Assembly (NCBI GenBank): GCA_020636325.1
Contig: JACJYC010000021.1
Coordinates: forward strand, 1-64,000
Length of the DNA: 64,000 nucleotides
Source: Lewinellaceae bacterium
Lineage (GTDB): Bacteria; Bacteroidota; Bacteroidia; Chitinophagales; Saprospiraceae
Direction: 5' to 3'
Below, piece by piece: positions 45,401 through 52,883 of the stretch. The notes beneath the pieces were generated by a model. It searched no databases. It saw nothing but the letters and a program-made list of their open reading frames with translations, and was not told where the DNA came from. The translations under genes were made by a program, and so were the position numbers. The number at the start of each line of letters is the position of its first letter. Position 1 is the stretch's first letter.

Positions 45401-48400
45401 GATATCCTCTGCCAGTATATGATCTCCAACCTGGAGCGAAGTAAAGGCTTCCAGGTCTTGTCCGGATGACCTCATCTGGTCTGCATCGAGTTTGCTCACC
45501 TCCACCTCAGCCATCAGCTGGTTGGCATATGACCAGTTTTCCACAGATACGATGGCTGTGGCCCCGGGGGGTTCCTCTCCCTCCTTCCAGTTCACGGCGA
45601 TTTCCGGCGGAAACCCCGCGACAGGTTCATCCAATCCGATAAACCAGCGGTATTCTTTTTTTCCATTTTGATTGAACCACTGTTTTTTGTTGGCGACAAC
45701 GGATTCAAAATCCATTGAGCTGCTCCCTCCGGCAGCGTCAAAAATGCGGCTCCAACGAAGATTGCGGTCGTCAAACTGTACAAGGCCGGGATACCGCTCA
45801 TCCAGGGTTTCATCGGGCAGGACCTCCGCCGGTATTTGAAGCAGGGTCTGACCATTGATGAAAACCGGTCTGACCGTCAGCAGCAGGCCGGCCAACCGGG
45901 CATTGGACTCAAAAAAATCATCCGGCGAAAGGAGGTCGTCCTCATCCGGGTCATCCGACTCGTAAAAGTCCGCGCGCGTCAGGTGAAAATGGAGCCCCGG
46001 CTGCGTAGAGAACACCCATGCGGCCGTACCGGGTTCTTCGCGAACAAAGGCCATAACGAACTGCCCGGAGTAATTGTTAGCCCAAAGCAACAATTCCGGC
46101 AGGCCGAAGGGATAGGGTTCCCAGGCGCCGGTTTTCTGGTTGTGATGGGTCCAGAATTTCCGGTTATTCCGGTTCTCCCGGTTGTGAAACCAGGCCGAAC
46201 TATCGGCATAGGCCGACGCCAACGGGATGGCGTATTTGCCCGGCAGCCGGGCAGGATCCGGGAGGATTTGCTCCCAAATGCGCCGGTCTTCAGATAACTT
46301 GTCCTCTTTTACATCAATGATGCGCCATTCTTTATTCCTGACCTTTACCGTGAGCAAGACCCGGTCTCCGCGCTTGAGATTTCGTTTTCCGGGCCCGTTG
46401 ATATCGAATTCGTCCTGGAGATACGATTTCAGGCCGCAATTGAATTCCCGGCGGATCCATCTGCCTTTATAAGGTTGTTTTTCCACACGCACTACAAATG
46501 CCCAAACATCTTTGAGCTCAACCTCCCCCGTTTCCGAATCGGTTTCAATATCCTTGAGCTGGCGGCGGTTGGCATTGAACAGGTTATGACCGGTATTGTT
46601 TTGCCAGAACGGATCGAAAGTCACCTGCACCCTGGCCGCATTGGGGTCTACCACAGCCTTACGCACCAGGAAGGGCTGAACCGCCGCCAATTCTTTTACG
46701 CTGGAAACAATCCGACCTTCCCGGCTGAAATAGTTGAGACTGTACGTTCGCTCAAGGTCAGCTTTTACAAGCTGTTTTCTTCTTTTCTTGATCCGGGTTT
46801 CCGTCAACCGTTTCAGCATTTCCGACAGGTTGACGCTTTCCGCCGCCGCTTCATCGGGCTGGATGCAGAATGAATAGGCAAGCCGGTTGAAGAAATCCTG
46901 CAAAACTGCCGACCGGAGCCACAACCAGGCATCCTGCTCCGGCAGCTTCAGCTGTTGCTCCGTCCTGTCGCGCCCAACCTCCTCCAATAACAGGGCCCCC
47001 GCTTTCAACACCATCAGCCGGAGCCGGAGAATATCCGCCTTGTTGTCAGAATCGGGTATTGGTTTCAGCAACCCGCCTTCATGAGGGAACAAAATCTCCA
47101 GCAGGCGGAATTGGTCGTAAGGAGAACCGAATTCCAAAATCAGCATGGATATCGACAAGGCGATCCTTGACTCCAGTTTTACCGGATGCAACCCGGCAAC
47201 ATAAGCCTCCAGGATCTCGAGCAGGCGCACCTTGAGAAAACGGTGCAGATCCCTTTTGGCGCCAAAACCATTCACTGTGGACTTGAAATCCGCATACCAT
47301 TGTTCTTCCAATTCATCATCAACCTGATAAATTTGGGCGGAGTACCACCGTTCGATATTCCTGACGGAGCGGAGAAAATCCCTGACTTGGTCTTCTTCCC
47401 AGCCGGAGGAGGTCCAGAATGAGGGCTCAACGGGTCCGGTCAGCAGAAATTGTTCCGGAAAACATTTCCAGGGGATATTGCCCGATTCATTTTTCTGGGT
47501 GACCCCTGCCCGGCCTTCGCGCCAGTCGAACCGCTTAAAGGGTTCGTCGCCCCGGTATTGTTCTTCCATCAGGAACCTGAAAACCAATTGGACCCTCAGC
47601 ACGTCTTTGACCTGTAAATAAGGATGCAGTTCCCACTCTTTGGGATTGCGCTGAAAGACCGCCCGGACCGGATTTTTTTCACCTTGAAACCAGCGCTGGG
47701 CAGCGTTACCCCCATAAGCGGTCGGGAAGGCGAGGTCGGCCCAGTCGAGCATGGTCTTGGGCAGGATATTCCGGTAGAAAAACATCTTATCGCCCTTGAG
47801 CGGCTTCCACTCGGTTTCCAGCAAACGTTCGAACAACTCCCGGCCGATGGACGGAAAATATCCCTGGACCAGCAATTCAACCTGGCGCCTGATCCAAAGG
47901 GCCATAGCGGATGCCGCGGGCGACAGCACCGGATAGGTCTTTGACTTATCCCTTTTGCCGTATTTAAGGCTGTTCAGGTGGTGCGAATATGCAGAAATGG
48001 CATCGCTGCAATGCACTGCGAATGAAGCCAGGTTGACAACTGCCGGGTGGTCGGCCCGTTCGATTTGCTGTAAGGCGGATTGCGCCAGGAAAAAAGATCC
48101 CGCCAGCCGCAGGAAAGTGCCTGCCGCTCCAAGTTCTGCGTAATAATTTCCGCCGGGCGGGGTTTTTCCTTTCCGCAGGGAAAGCCATGGCGAATAAAAA
48201 AGCCACCGGATATCCTCCTCTCCGGAAAAATACACGGATGTTGGGCCTGATTCGCCCCGTACCTGTTCCGGGGTTGCCTTAATGTCTATTTTTACGTCGG
48301 TTTTCATTTCCGACAGCACCAGGAACATCTCTTTGACCAGATCGATTTCATCCTTGCTGAGCGAACGCTCCCGCCGGTCCGCCTCCTGGTCCGGTTTTCC

Positions 48401-49516
48401 CTGACGCAGGGATATATACCGCAGATCAACCGATTCGATATCGCCCGTTGAGGGCGTCCAGATGGGTACAAGTTGTTCGGTGAACAGATGAGGCGCGACT
48501 TCCGAAATCTTGTTCAGCAATGCCGACTGCCAGTAGGTCATACTGATTGAAAGCCATTCTTCCCTGTTGATTCCGCCGGCGCGTTCCACCAGCGAATAGA
48601 GGATCTCCCGATCTTCAGGATTGCCGGAGAACGGATACCAGCCATCGGCCAGTATGATCCTCCGGAGTTGCTGGATGGAAAAATACTCATCGAGCAATGC
48701 GTTGCCCATTTCGCCGGACTCCTGCGACCGCTGGAAAGACCAGGTATCGATGTACACCTGGACGAGGTCAGCCTCCATGATGAAGCAAGGGCTGGCCTTG
48801 CTCAGGGACTGATACCCCAGCAGCTCCCTGGTCGATAATAGTTTGCGGCGGGCGAGCTCCAGGTGCATGTACATGGCCAGGATGAAAGCCTGCCTGCCGA
48901 AGCGGTATTCGAGCGCATCGGTTACAAAGTAGGATAAAAGACCATTCTCCTTCCATTCATTCTCCACCAACGCCGAGAATTCCTCATGCTTCAGCAAATA
49001 TTCCAGTGAAGCCAGCAAAATGGTCTGGGGTAAAAAATCAATCAATGCCAGGTAAGGCACGGCATGTTGCCCGAGGCCGGAATCGCCGGCGCGTTGAATC
49101 CTGGCGACTTCCTCGATCGAATTTTTCAGCGTTTCGCGGATAGGTTTCCGGTTCTGGGTCAGGATGGCGTCCAGGAGCCCTGACAGGGAATTATGGTCAG
49201 CCGCTTCATCCTCCTCCTTGTGGCCGGAATCCCGGAAGTATTGTTGGATATCCCTGAAATAAACCGTTATCAGGTTGGCAAAGTCAGGCGGCAGGTCGTT
49301 CCGGTCCAACGTTCGCAGGACAAAAGGCAGGGCATAGGATTGTTGCCAGATATCCAATCTTTCCAATTCTGCAAGAGCAGATGACAGCAGACGGGTGCTG
49401 GAGTCCGGGTTGCGGAGGGTCTCCAGGATGGATAAAAAAACTGATGCGTCTTTGGGCGGTGTTTTCAGACAGGCAGTGAAATACCAGTCAGCAACCGGAT
49501 GCAGGCTGTGTACCAT
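39443..49516 (-). CDS. Giant 3357-residue protein of unknown function, CHAT-associated
   Basis: One uninterrupted frame of 10,074 bp. I do not recognise it as a known family. Residues 1 to about 950 are helical, with no signal peptide and no membrane segments. From about 1000 to 3050 there is a long series of beta-rich modules. Several start with a G-D-hydrophobic turn and look OB/S1-like: KRGDRVLLTVKVRNKEWRII (about 1044), DIYGRIRCKSRFGFLVQI (about 1380), FGSWVIARVHQTERGPLFSI (about 2124) and KGDDVLVTVLESNEKTDRLV (about 2158). A Pro/Ala/Lys-rich linker lies near 1675-1700. The last 280 residues are helical. I see no Walker A motif, nuclease motif or TM helix. The CHAT protease gene lies 99 bp upstream in the same direction. 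A scaffold, sensor or protease-substrate role is a guess. Confidence 0.85.
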   Translation of the reverse strand: MVHSLHPVADWYFTACLKTPPKDASVFLSILETLRNPDSSTRLLSSALAELERLDIWQQSYALPFVLRTLDRNDLPPDFANLITVYFRDIQQYFRDSGHKEEDEAADHNSLSGLLDAILTQNRKPIRETLKNSIEEVARIQRAGDSGLGQHAVPYLALIDFLPQTILLASLEYLLKHEEFSALVENEWKENGLLSYFVTDALEYRFGRQAFILAMYMHLELARRKLLSTRELLGYQSLSKASPCFIMEADLVQVYIDTWSFQRSQESGEMGNALLDEYFSIQQLRRIILADGWYPFSGNPEDREILYSLVERAGGINREEWLSISMTYWQSALLNKISEVAPHLFTEQLVPIWTPSTGDIESVDLRYISLRQGKPDQEADRRERSLSKDEIDLVKEMFLVLSEMKTDVKIDIKATPEQVRGESGPTSVYFSGEEDIRWLFYSPWLSLRKGKTPPGGNYYAELGAAGTFLRLAGSFFLAQSALQQIERADHPAVVNLASFAVHCSDAISAYSHHLNSLKYGKRDKSKTYPVLSPAASAMALWIRRQVELLVQGYFPSIGRELFERLLETEWKPLKGDKMFFYRNILPKTMLDWADLAFPTAYGGNAAQRWFQGEKNPVRAVFQRNPKEWELHPYLQVKDVLRVQLVFRFLMEEQYRGDEPFKRFDWREGRAGVTQKNESGNIPWKCFPEQFLLTGPVEPSFWTSSGWEEDQVRDFLRSVRNIERWYSAQIYQVDDELEEQWYADFKSTVNGFGAKRDLHRFLKVRLLEILEAYVAGLHPVKLESRIALSISMLILEFGSPYDQFRLLEILFPHEGGLLKPIPDSDNKADILRLRLMVLKAGALLLEEVGRDRTEQQLKLPEQDAWLWLRSAVLQDFFNRLAYSFCIQPDEAAAESVNLSEMLKRLTETRIKKRRKQLVKADLERTYSLNYFSREGRIVSSVKELAAVQPFLVRKAVVDPNAARVQVTFDPFWQNNTGHNLFNANRRQLKDIETDSETGEVELKDVWAFVVRVEKQPYKGRWIRREFNCGLKSYLQDEFDINGPGKRNLKRGDRVLLTVKVRNKEWRIIDVKEDKLSEDRRIWEQILPDPARLPGKYAIPLASAYADSSAWFHNRENRNNRKFWTHHNQKTGAWEPYPFGLPELLLWANNYSGQFVMAFVREEPGTAAWVFSTQPGLHFHLTRADFYESDDPDEDDLLSPDDFFESNARLAGLLLTVRPVFINGQTLLQIPAEVLPDETLDERYPGLVQFDDRNLRWSRIFDAAGGSSSMDFESVVANKKQWFNQNGKKEYRWFIGLDEPVAGFPPEIAVNWKEGEEPPGATAIVSVENWSYANQLMAEVEVSKLDADQMRSSGQDLEAFTSLQVGDHILAEDILFFLDRPKADIYGRIRCKSRFGFLVQIETETLSFLPLRSDEKLDFKLIKNRLLRVSHAYMREVKLPATLHFDKKYLPSEMPASGKILGVVYLIGRESTGEKGKDKEANFFKVSWQLPDGGFLEPSELKFSNFETAGKVRNPVPIGAHLEGRIENDRVLVRVVQKSVTLRAIWSVNDSEVLPAGAFFTGADIKNNWYFEDKDHPGQLMRLLWKYNKNLEALQFLQKVTGADDNDNPYPTEWRIPPGLETTSVNRTSVMQADFVLTGNRDDEPSERRKKLDKVGLKLYFQEDGKFDIHRFFEFAVEAAAPPKPPKPAKAPAVAAPVQEVRQQARAAQPKINRQYEKARKDLEAYLNNPVPLIGQYLEKEQSVQLTDTRLQLLPLHATADGQGAWGKKIKLHAGEGPYLSAYSFPGSAAFILFPENAEDIFSVKASFRRHDYDPDAFKEEYYPEAEFDVPVEINERRLVVVGEEAGRHPVLESVLYDEPHFRFEWGYGKNLIVPSSRLMIDGQPLHKFKECVIAMMDEVTAITFIKTETEQGETKVAIDIKSLNIIYADSSWIYRQRKFFRFVHLLKVSASGGNLKIDAISGYSHLSGEQSRDFRVQHARMRDSANNILLDRLRKPAEDEEDRTASLALFGRLDIEVFERSLGAEVIFDHIWLSFEGGSPDGALPLDNEFGEILFFESREVIPISSGNDYSLRLSPVPGLSKEDVGKDFSGKLGVTKRQFSAREDTLGRVFHYRRRPKEKGDTDYFPFGSWVIARVHQTERGPLFSITDKMPPRVPTILRDMISKGDDVLVTVLESNEKTDRLVVELKPGLFINLHKSTIRGHFQNLHHCPENLIEGDRMRVLLPDQRKTLFSLEYAAFSDHDYVGQESRWAVALPKNNLLSRNAVSTPEGIRKMADWRVFSIGGLPNVEAGVARTQYNSQEEELRRIMSARHPKIVRLWKGKYGDFSILSVNYDPPVGRLVIEDRRIHFVSLTSGNNQPLQWELLTFRGCTVLELKKILENARWEYHDARTGYWELSEGNKGAFVVEEEVGKQDALKGPLMFSAAVTGQLTLRPKNGELRSFGYPVDEIFFTLKGRKWPLGMVFVRQEAANRLWLEVSPGRMAEFTPQLVEFNNKYVRVSLAAFNWQQCREGDQLFLNLVSENPLEIGRLTLHNWISANRGVIGRQRCLAPFVYDDENGGLTIGRGIFAVQVPFQADFNIGEAAFCAVNGENIINFSFNQPLGKDQLIELTIGKDSQIEIIGHSLNRSVLPDGWDNAWEQFLRNTPYEKLRLFDFEKGKRLPREKEFVKMIAGMGSLIVRISGLSKEAVFVKPAPVEPPYGVNPGRFPLPGDTVFITENEQGNLEVAGFDYTQIFPDRDKHEWIEDPIGFLMVGIDEKGAFINQRNFRDILRLCGGALPVTMTGFQPLKEGVRFYFSRKNQINPQYLLPGQISIAHFLGMVNKEYAMLRCGTELITLHIDKVIEAVTEFPVWNNADCQRQLLDCLAANPAIWIRREPTGDLLPGFERDRLGVSFYARVVGLVTEEGVLTGAMMQSLLTQKLYWMPAERMSWVDNLRDEDFRLAYAGPDRSLILKVCLSRDGRRWFLSMVDTREVLHEFANLKPGKELAVRLIAQLRQPDHNYPGLFLAQTLSGNLLLPCIAGSDMDAKQLDIIRVTVFRKIEGPPYRVEVAWGAPPPVLDLPLDLWRVTEGEEAAVTSSMAAYRALIDKTPVEIRQQLSEMEGLDDRQLMQAEEARLKQWLFYAYHAAFELEEYRDDPELHRFAAHVAGCWIERAGRFEAIELSYAIMAVLLLENQSRRIGWNREAVFEMRHTILSFLHEISLRALRSGHIAAIAGYINDEAYADKTFYVTENLTYRWEQIRQVCLGLEQQDSQERFDYIRQFCEAIHLAGGSAELEVMEALLNATGETLEAGEVKGIIRKIANLQKMLPGYAIGNMDLKIPDHPWWENTDRFTWLQTEILPLLKDTEIILPDHFWR

Positions 49517-49615
49517 AGCAGGGGATTAATTGTCGCTTTTAGAAATTGATTTATGCAAATAAAAAAAATGTCTGGAATTTATGGTAATGATCTCCGGAAA
49601 ATCATGCGGATAAAT

Positions 49616-51787
49616 TCACAAATCCCAATTTTTCCGGGCCAGAAGGCTGAAATTGGTCATTTTGACCGTCCCTTGAGGCGACAGGTGAAAAACCTGTTTT
49701 CGGATATCCGGCGGAAGGTTTTTGATTTCCTGCAACAATTTTTCCGTCAGCGGATGTCTGAAAATATAATGCCAGAAATTCGCTTGCATCCTGGTCTCCG
49801 ACGGAACGCAGGCTAAAAAACCTTCCGGCAGGTCAACGCCTGATTTGAGGATCAAATCCCAGGTTTTCCAACCCTTTTCCAGCAGAAAATGAATGAAAGC
49901 CTCTGATGCCGGGTCGCCGGCGCCGGGTTTGAAACCCAATCTGAAAATTTCGCTGATCATTTCACAATCGAGGTGGATGTGTTCCTTGTCGAGGAAGTCC
50001 TCAACAAACGCCAATATTTCCCGCTTCTTGTCGGTATCCGTCACCGTACCGGCGTACCGCAGCAGGGCCAGCAGCAGATCCGGCTGGATGGTCAGGTTTT
50101 CGAACAAGTCCGAAAGGTACGCGCCATCGTCTGCCGCGGCCAGAATCGCGGCATCCCAAAGCGCATCCGACCTGTTGCGCTCGAAGAATCTCAGCATTTT
50201 TCCATGAAGCCCCGTATGCCCCGCATGGCGCAAGGCTTTTATCCATTCCGGTAATTCCGCCGGTTCAAATTTCAAAATATCGCGAAGATGCTCAATAAGA
50301 TGGCCCTCCGATTCTTCCTGTTTTTCCAATGCATCCGCCGCATTGCTTTTTTCCAGGTCCGTATAGGCCTTTACGAATTCGTTCAGGAAAACCGCTTTTT
50401 TCTCAAATCCGTTTACAGCGGCAGCTGCCGGAATATTCGCGGGGGTCCAGTACTTTTTTAGCGGATTGACGGGGGCTGCGGAATGCGGGGAAGGGCCTTC
50501 CGGTATCCGGAAACCGGGCTTTTCAAATGCCACGAAGCGCTCCCTTCCTTCTGTGCCATCCTGAAAAAATTCATCAATCGATGTTCTGGAAAGAGCTTTA
50601 TCCTTGTGCGCAATCAAAACGAACGAAAAGGAAGGAAAACGCCCGGCCCATTGGCATGCATAATGCCAGTTGCCTGAATCAGAAAGCTGACATACAATGC
50701 CGATATTAATATCCTCGGGCAGGTATCCCAAAAAGCCGATGTATCCGGCCAGGTTTCGTGCCAGTTCAGATGGCTGTTCCGCCAGAATCCCTGCGAAACT
50801 TTCCAGGTTGTTTGGGGCGACCATACCATCAACCGGCAGATCAAACCAATACCTGGTCAGGCCTTTATCTTCGGGGCCTGAGGCGTCAAGCAGACTTTCA
50901 GCATTGATCAGCGCTGTTAAAAGTCGGGGGCAAGGGTTTTCATTCCTGGAAAGCAAACACGCCAGGAACGGCCGCCTGGAAACGCCCCAATGCAAGGCCA
51001 GATTGACCATCGCCGATTCACGCCATCGGATTTCGACAGGATTATAGCCCGCATGCTTATCTTTCCGGATCAGCATGCCGGGAAAAATGACCTTATCCCG
51101 GTTGAGTTTATCCGGCGGCAAGGCTTTCCAGGGTTCCAGCTCCGACCGCTTGGAAGGCAATCGCCAATCCGCATGCTGCTGATCATTGCAAAAAAGTCCC
51201 CAAACGCCTTTCCCGGAGTCTGCATTGCGGCTGCCCAGGCCGCGGGAGGATTCGAACTGAATATCCCCTCTGTAAAACTGCGTTTTGGATTTTGCCTGTT
51301 CGAAAGCTGTGGCAACCGTTCCGGCATTTGCCAGGTTTTCAAAAAAACTGACGGCAAAGATCTCTGCCGCCTGATCATCAACTTCCTGATACGTTGCAAC
51401 CACTACATGGACGCCTGCGTCGAGCAGCTTTTTCACCATTCCTACGGTAGAACACCCGTTGAGAAATACCACTTTGAGGTTTTTGCAGGCGCCGATCAGG
51501 CCGATCAGGCCTTCCAGATGCCCTGTCCCATCCAGCAATTCCAGGGTTTCAGGAGTAGCGTGGCCTGAAAAACCGAAAAATATGAGGTGGTCCCGGTCAA
51601 TTCCCTGAAGCTGCTCAATGATGTCGTCCCGGGTCGCATAGGCGTTGGAAAGAAAACGGTAAAGCGCGCCTTCGCTATGGCTGCTCAACAGCTTGTAGAC
51701 TTCCTTTTGCTCCGCTGCAATAGAAGGCAGATTGATGTTCTCTTCCCTGGAATTGGCATAAGCCAGGTACACTATGGGCCGCTTCAT
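49616..51787 (-). CDS. CHAT-domain caspase-like protease
   Basis: A 723-residue protein whose N-terminal 200 residues form a CHAT domain (clan CD, caspase/separase-related). The catalytic dyad is His76 in FFGFSGHATPE and Cys112 in VVFLNGCSTVG. The following GVHVVVATYQEVDDQAA and FFENLANAGTVATAFEQA segments are typical of the fold. Residues about 225-430 contain a mixed alpha/beta region resembling a degenerate STAND-like part but with no visible P-loop. The last 230 residues are helical repeats. It has no signal peptide. It is first in an operon with the giant protein. CHAT proteases act in regulated cleavage and defence modules such as gasdermin operons and Craspase. Confidence 0.88.
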   Translation of the reverse strand: MKRPIVYLAYANSREENINLPSIAAEQKEVYKLLSSHSEGALYRFLSNAYATRDDIIEQLQGIDRDHLIFFGFSGHATPETLELLDGTGHLEGLIGLIGACKNLKVVFLNGCSTVGMVKKLLDAGVHVVVATYQEVDDQAAEIFAVSFFENLANAGTVATAFEQAKSKTQFYRGDIQFESSRGLGSRNADSGKGVWGLFCNDQQHADWRLPSKRSELEPWKALPPDKLNRDKVIFPGMLIRKDKHAGYNPVEIRWRESAMVNLALHWGVSRRPFLACLLSRNENPCPRLLTALINAESLLDASGPEDKGLTRYWFDLPVDGMVAPNNLESFAGILAEQPSELARNLAGYIGFLGYLPEDINIGIVCQLSDSGNWHYACQWAGRFPSFSFVLIAHKDKALSRTSIDEFFQDGTEGRERFVAFEKPGFRIPEGPSPHSAAPVNPLKKYWTPANIPAAAAVNGFEKKAVFLNEFVKAYTDLEKSNAADALEKQEESEGHLIEHLRDILKFEPAELPEWIKALRHAGHTGLHGKMLRFFERNRSDALWDAAILAAADDGAYLSDLFENLTIQPDLLLALLRYAGTVTDTDKKREILAFVEDFLDKEHIHLDCEMISEIFRLGFKPGAGDPASEAFIHFLLEKGWKTWDLILKSGVDLPEGFLACVPSETRMQANFWHYIFRHPLTEKLLQEIKNLPPDIRKQVFHLSPQGTVKMTNFSLLARKNWDL

Positions 51788-51820
51788 TGCCTGTTCACCT
51801 GTATTTGGTTTCCCTGATCG

Positions 51821-51862
51821 GGTGTCATGTGGAGATCAGATAAAGTCGCATGCACTGACACC
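51821..51862. promoter_or_regulatory. Inverted repeat upstream of the CHAT operon
   Basis: GGTGTCA (51821-51827) and TGACACC (51856-51862) are perfect 7-bp inverted repeats 28 bp apart, 34-75 bp before the protease ATG. A GCATGC palindrome (51848-51853) lies between them. This could be an operator; no clear TAnnTTTG box was found. Confidence 0.3.
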
Positions 51863-51914
51863 TGGCGCTAAAATAGTGATTGCGGAAAGATTTTTTTAAA
51901 ATATCCTTGATACG

Positions 51915-52619
51915 CTACGGATTATACATTTTCAACATCCGCCAATACAACTTCCGCAACTTCCGCGGCTTCTCATACCCCCACGCCCACAGGTTGTATA
52001 CGATCAGGTTGGCGATCTGGACCCGCAGCCAGCTGTTTTCCTCATACTTCCGGGCGGATACCAGGCATTTGGCCGACAACATGACGAAAGGGTGCCCCGT
52101 CCTTTTGGCGCGCCGCAGGAATTCGTAGTCCTCCATTACCACATGCCCGGGGTCGTAGCCGCCGATCTCGAAATAGGTCGACCGCCGGATGAAAAAGGTG
52201 CGGTCGCCGCCCTGGGTGAAAAACCAGCGGAAACGGGTGAAAAAAGCGTTGATCCTGAGCAGGAACCGGTCGGAGTCGAAGTCATACTGAAAGTTGCCGA
52301 GGTCCCAGCCCGCGTGGAGGGCCGCTTCGATGTCCTCCGGGAAAGTGGCCGGGGGCAGGGTGTCCGCGTGGACAAAATACAGCACGTCGCCCACGCTTTG
52401 GCCGGCGCCGTAATGCAGTTGGGCGCCGCGGCCCGCCTCAGGCGAAACGACTACCCGCGCGCCTGCGGCTTTGGCTTGTCCGACCGTGTCATCGGCGCTG
52501 CCGCCGTCTACCACCAGGATCTCTGCCAGCTTTCCCCGGCTGTTGCGCTGAATATGACGGATGGTCCGGCCGATAACCCGCTCCTCATTGCGGACGGGAA
52601 TGATGACGGATAGTTGCAT
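51915..52619 (-). CDS. Family 2 glycosyltransferase (TIGR04283-like)
   Basis: A 234-residue GT2 enzyme. The start MQLSVIIPVRNEERVIGRTI (ATG at 52619, chosen because the catalytic fold begins there) is followed by EILVVDGGSADDT, VSPEAGRGAQLHYGA, DVLYFVHADTLPP and a GGYDPGHVVMEDYEF segment. The sequence fits the TIGR04283 group, linked in some bacteria to arsenosugar-type or rSAM-adjacent clusters. No partner of that kind is in the window. The acceptor is unknown. Confidence 0.85.
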   Translation of the reverse strand: MQLSVIIPVRNEERVIGRTIRHIQRNSRGKLAEILVVDGGSADDTVGQAKAAGARVVVSPEAGRGAQLHYGAGQSVGDVLYFVHADTLPPATFPEDIEAALHAGWDLGNFQYDFDSDRFLLRINAFFTRFRWFFTQGGDRTFFIRRSTYFEIGGYDPGHVVMEDYEFLRRAKRTGHPFVMLSAKCLVSARKYEENSWLRVQIANLIVYNLWAWGYEKPRKLRKLYWRMLKMYNP

Positions 52620-52883
52620 CGGTTTAGGTTTCCTGTTCAAAAATGAATACACTGCCCCTCATTATACATACGAGCCCGGGCATGCCCGTGGATTTCAAAA
52701 AAAGATCTCTGCCGCAGGCAAATGCTCGAAAACGGGCGCCAAAGAGCCGAAAGAGCCGGGCTCCGGCCGATAAATATCCCGGATTTCTGCAAAATTGAAG
52801 GCGAATAAGGCTGTAAAATGGGAAAAAACCTTAAAATTTGTCCACAATATCGTTACACGCTCATTCAACTATTAACAAGCATC

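Noticed and set aside
39443..51787. Type III-E Craspase (gRAMP plus TPR-CHAT)
   Set aside because: The giant protein is about twice the size of gRAMP, shows no Cas7-like repeats that I can recognise, and no array or other cas genes exist in the window.
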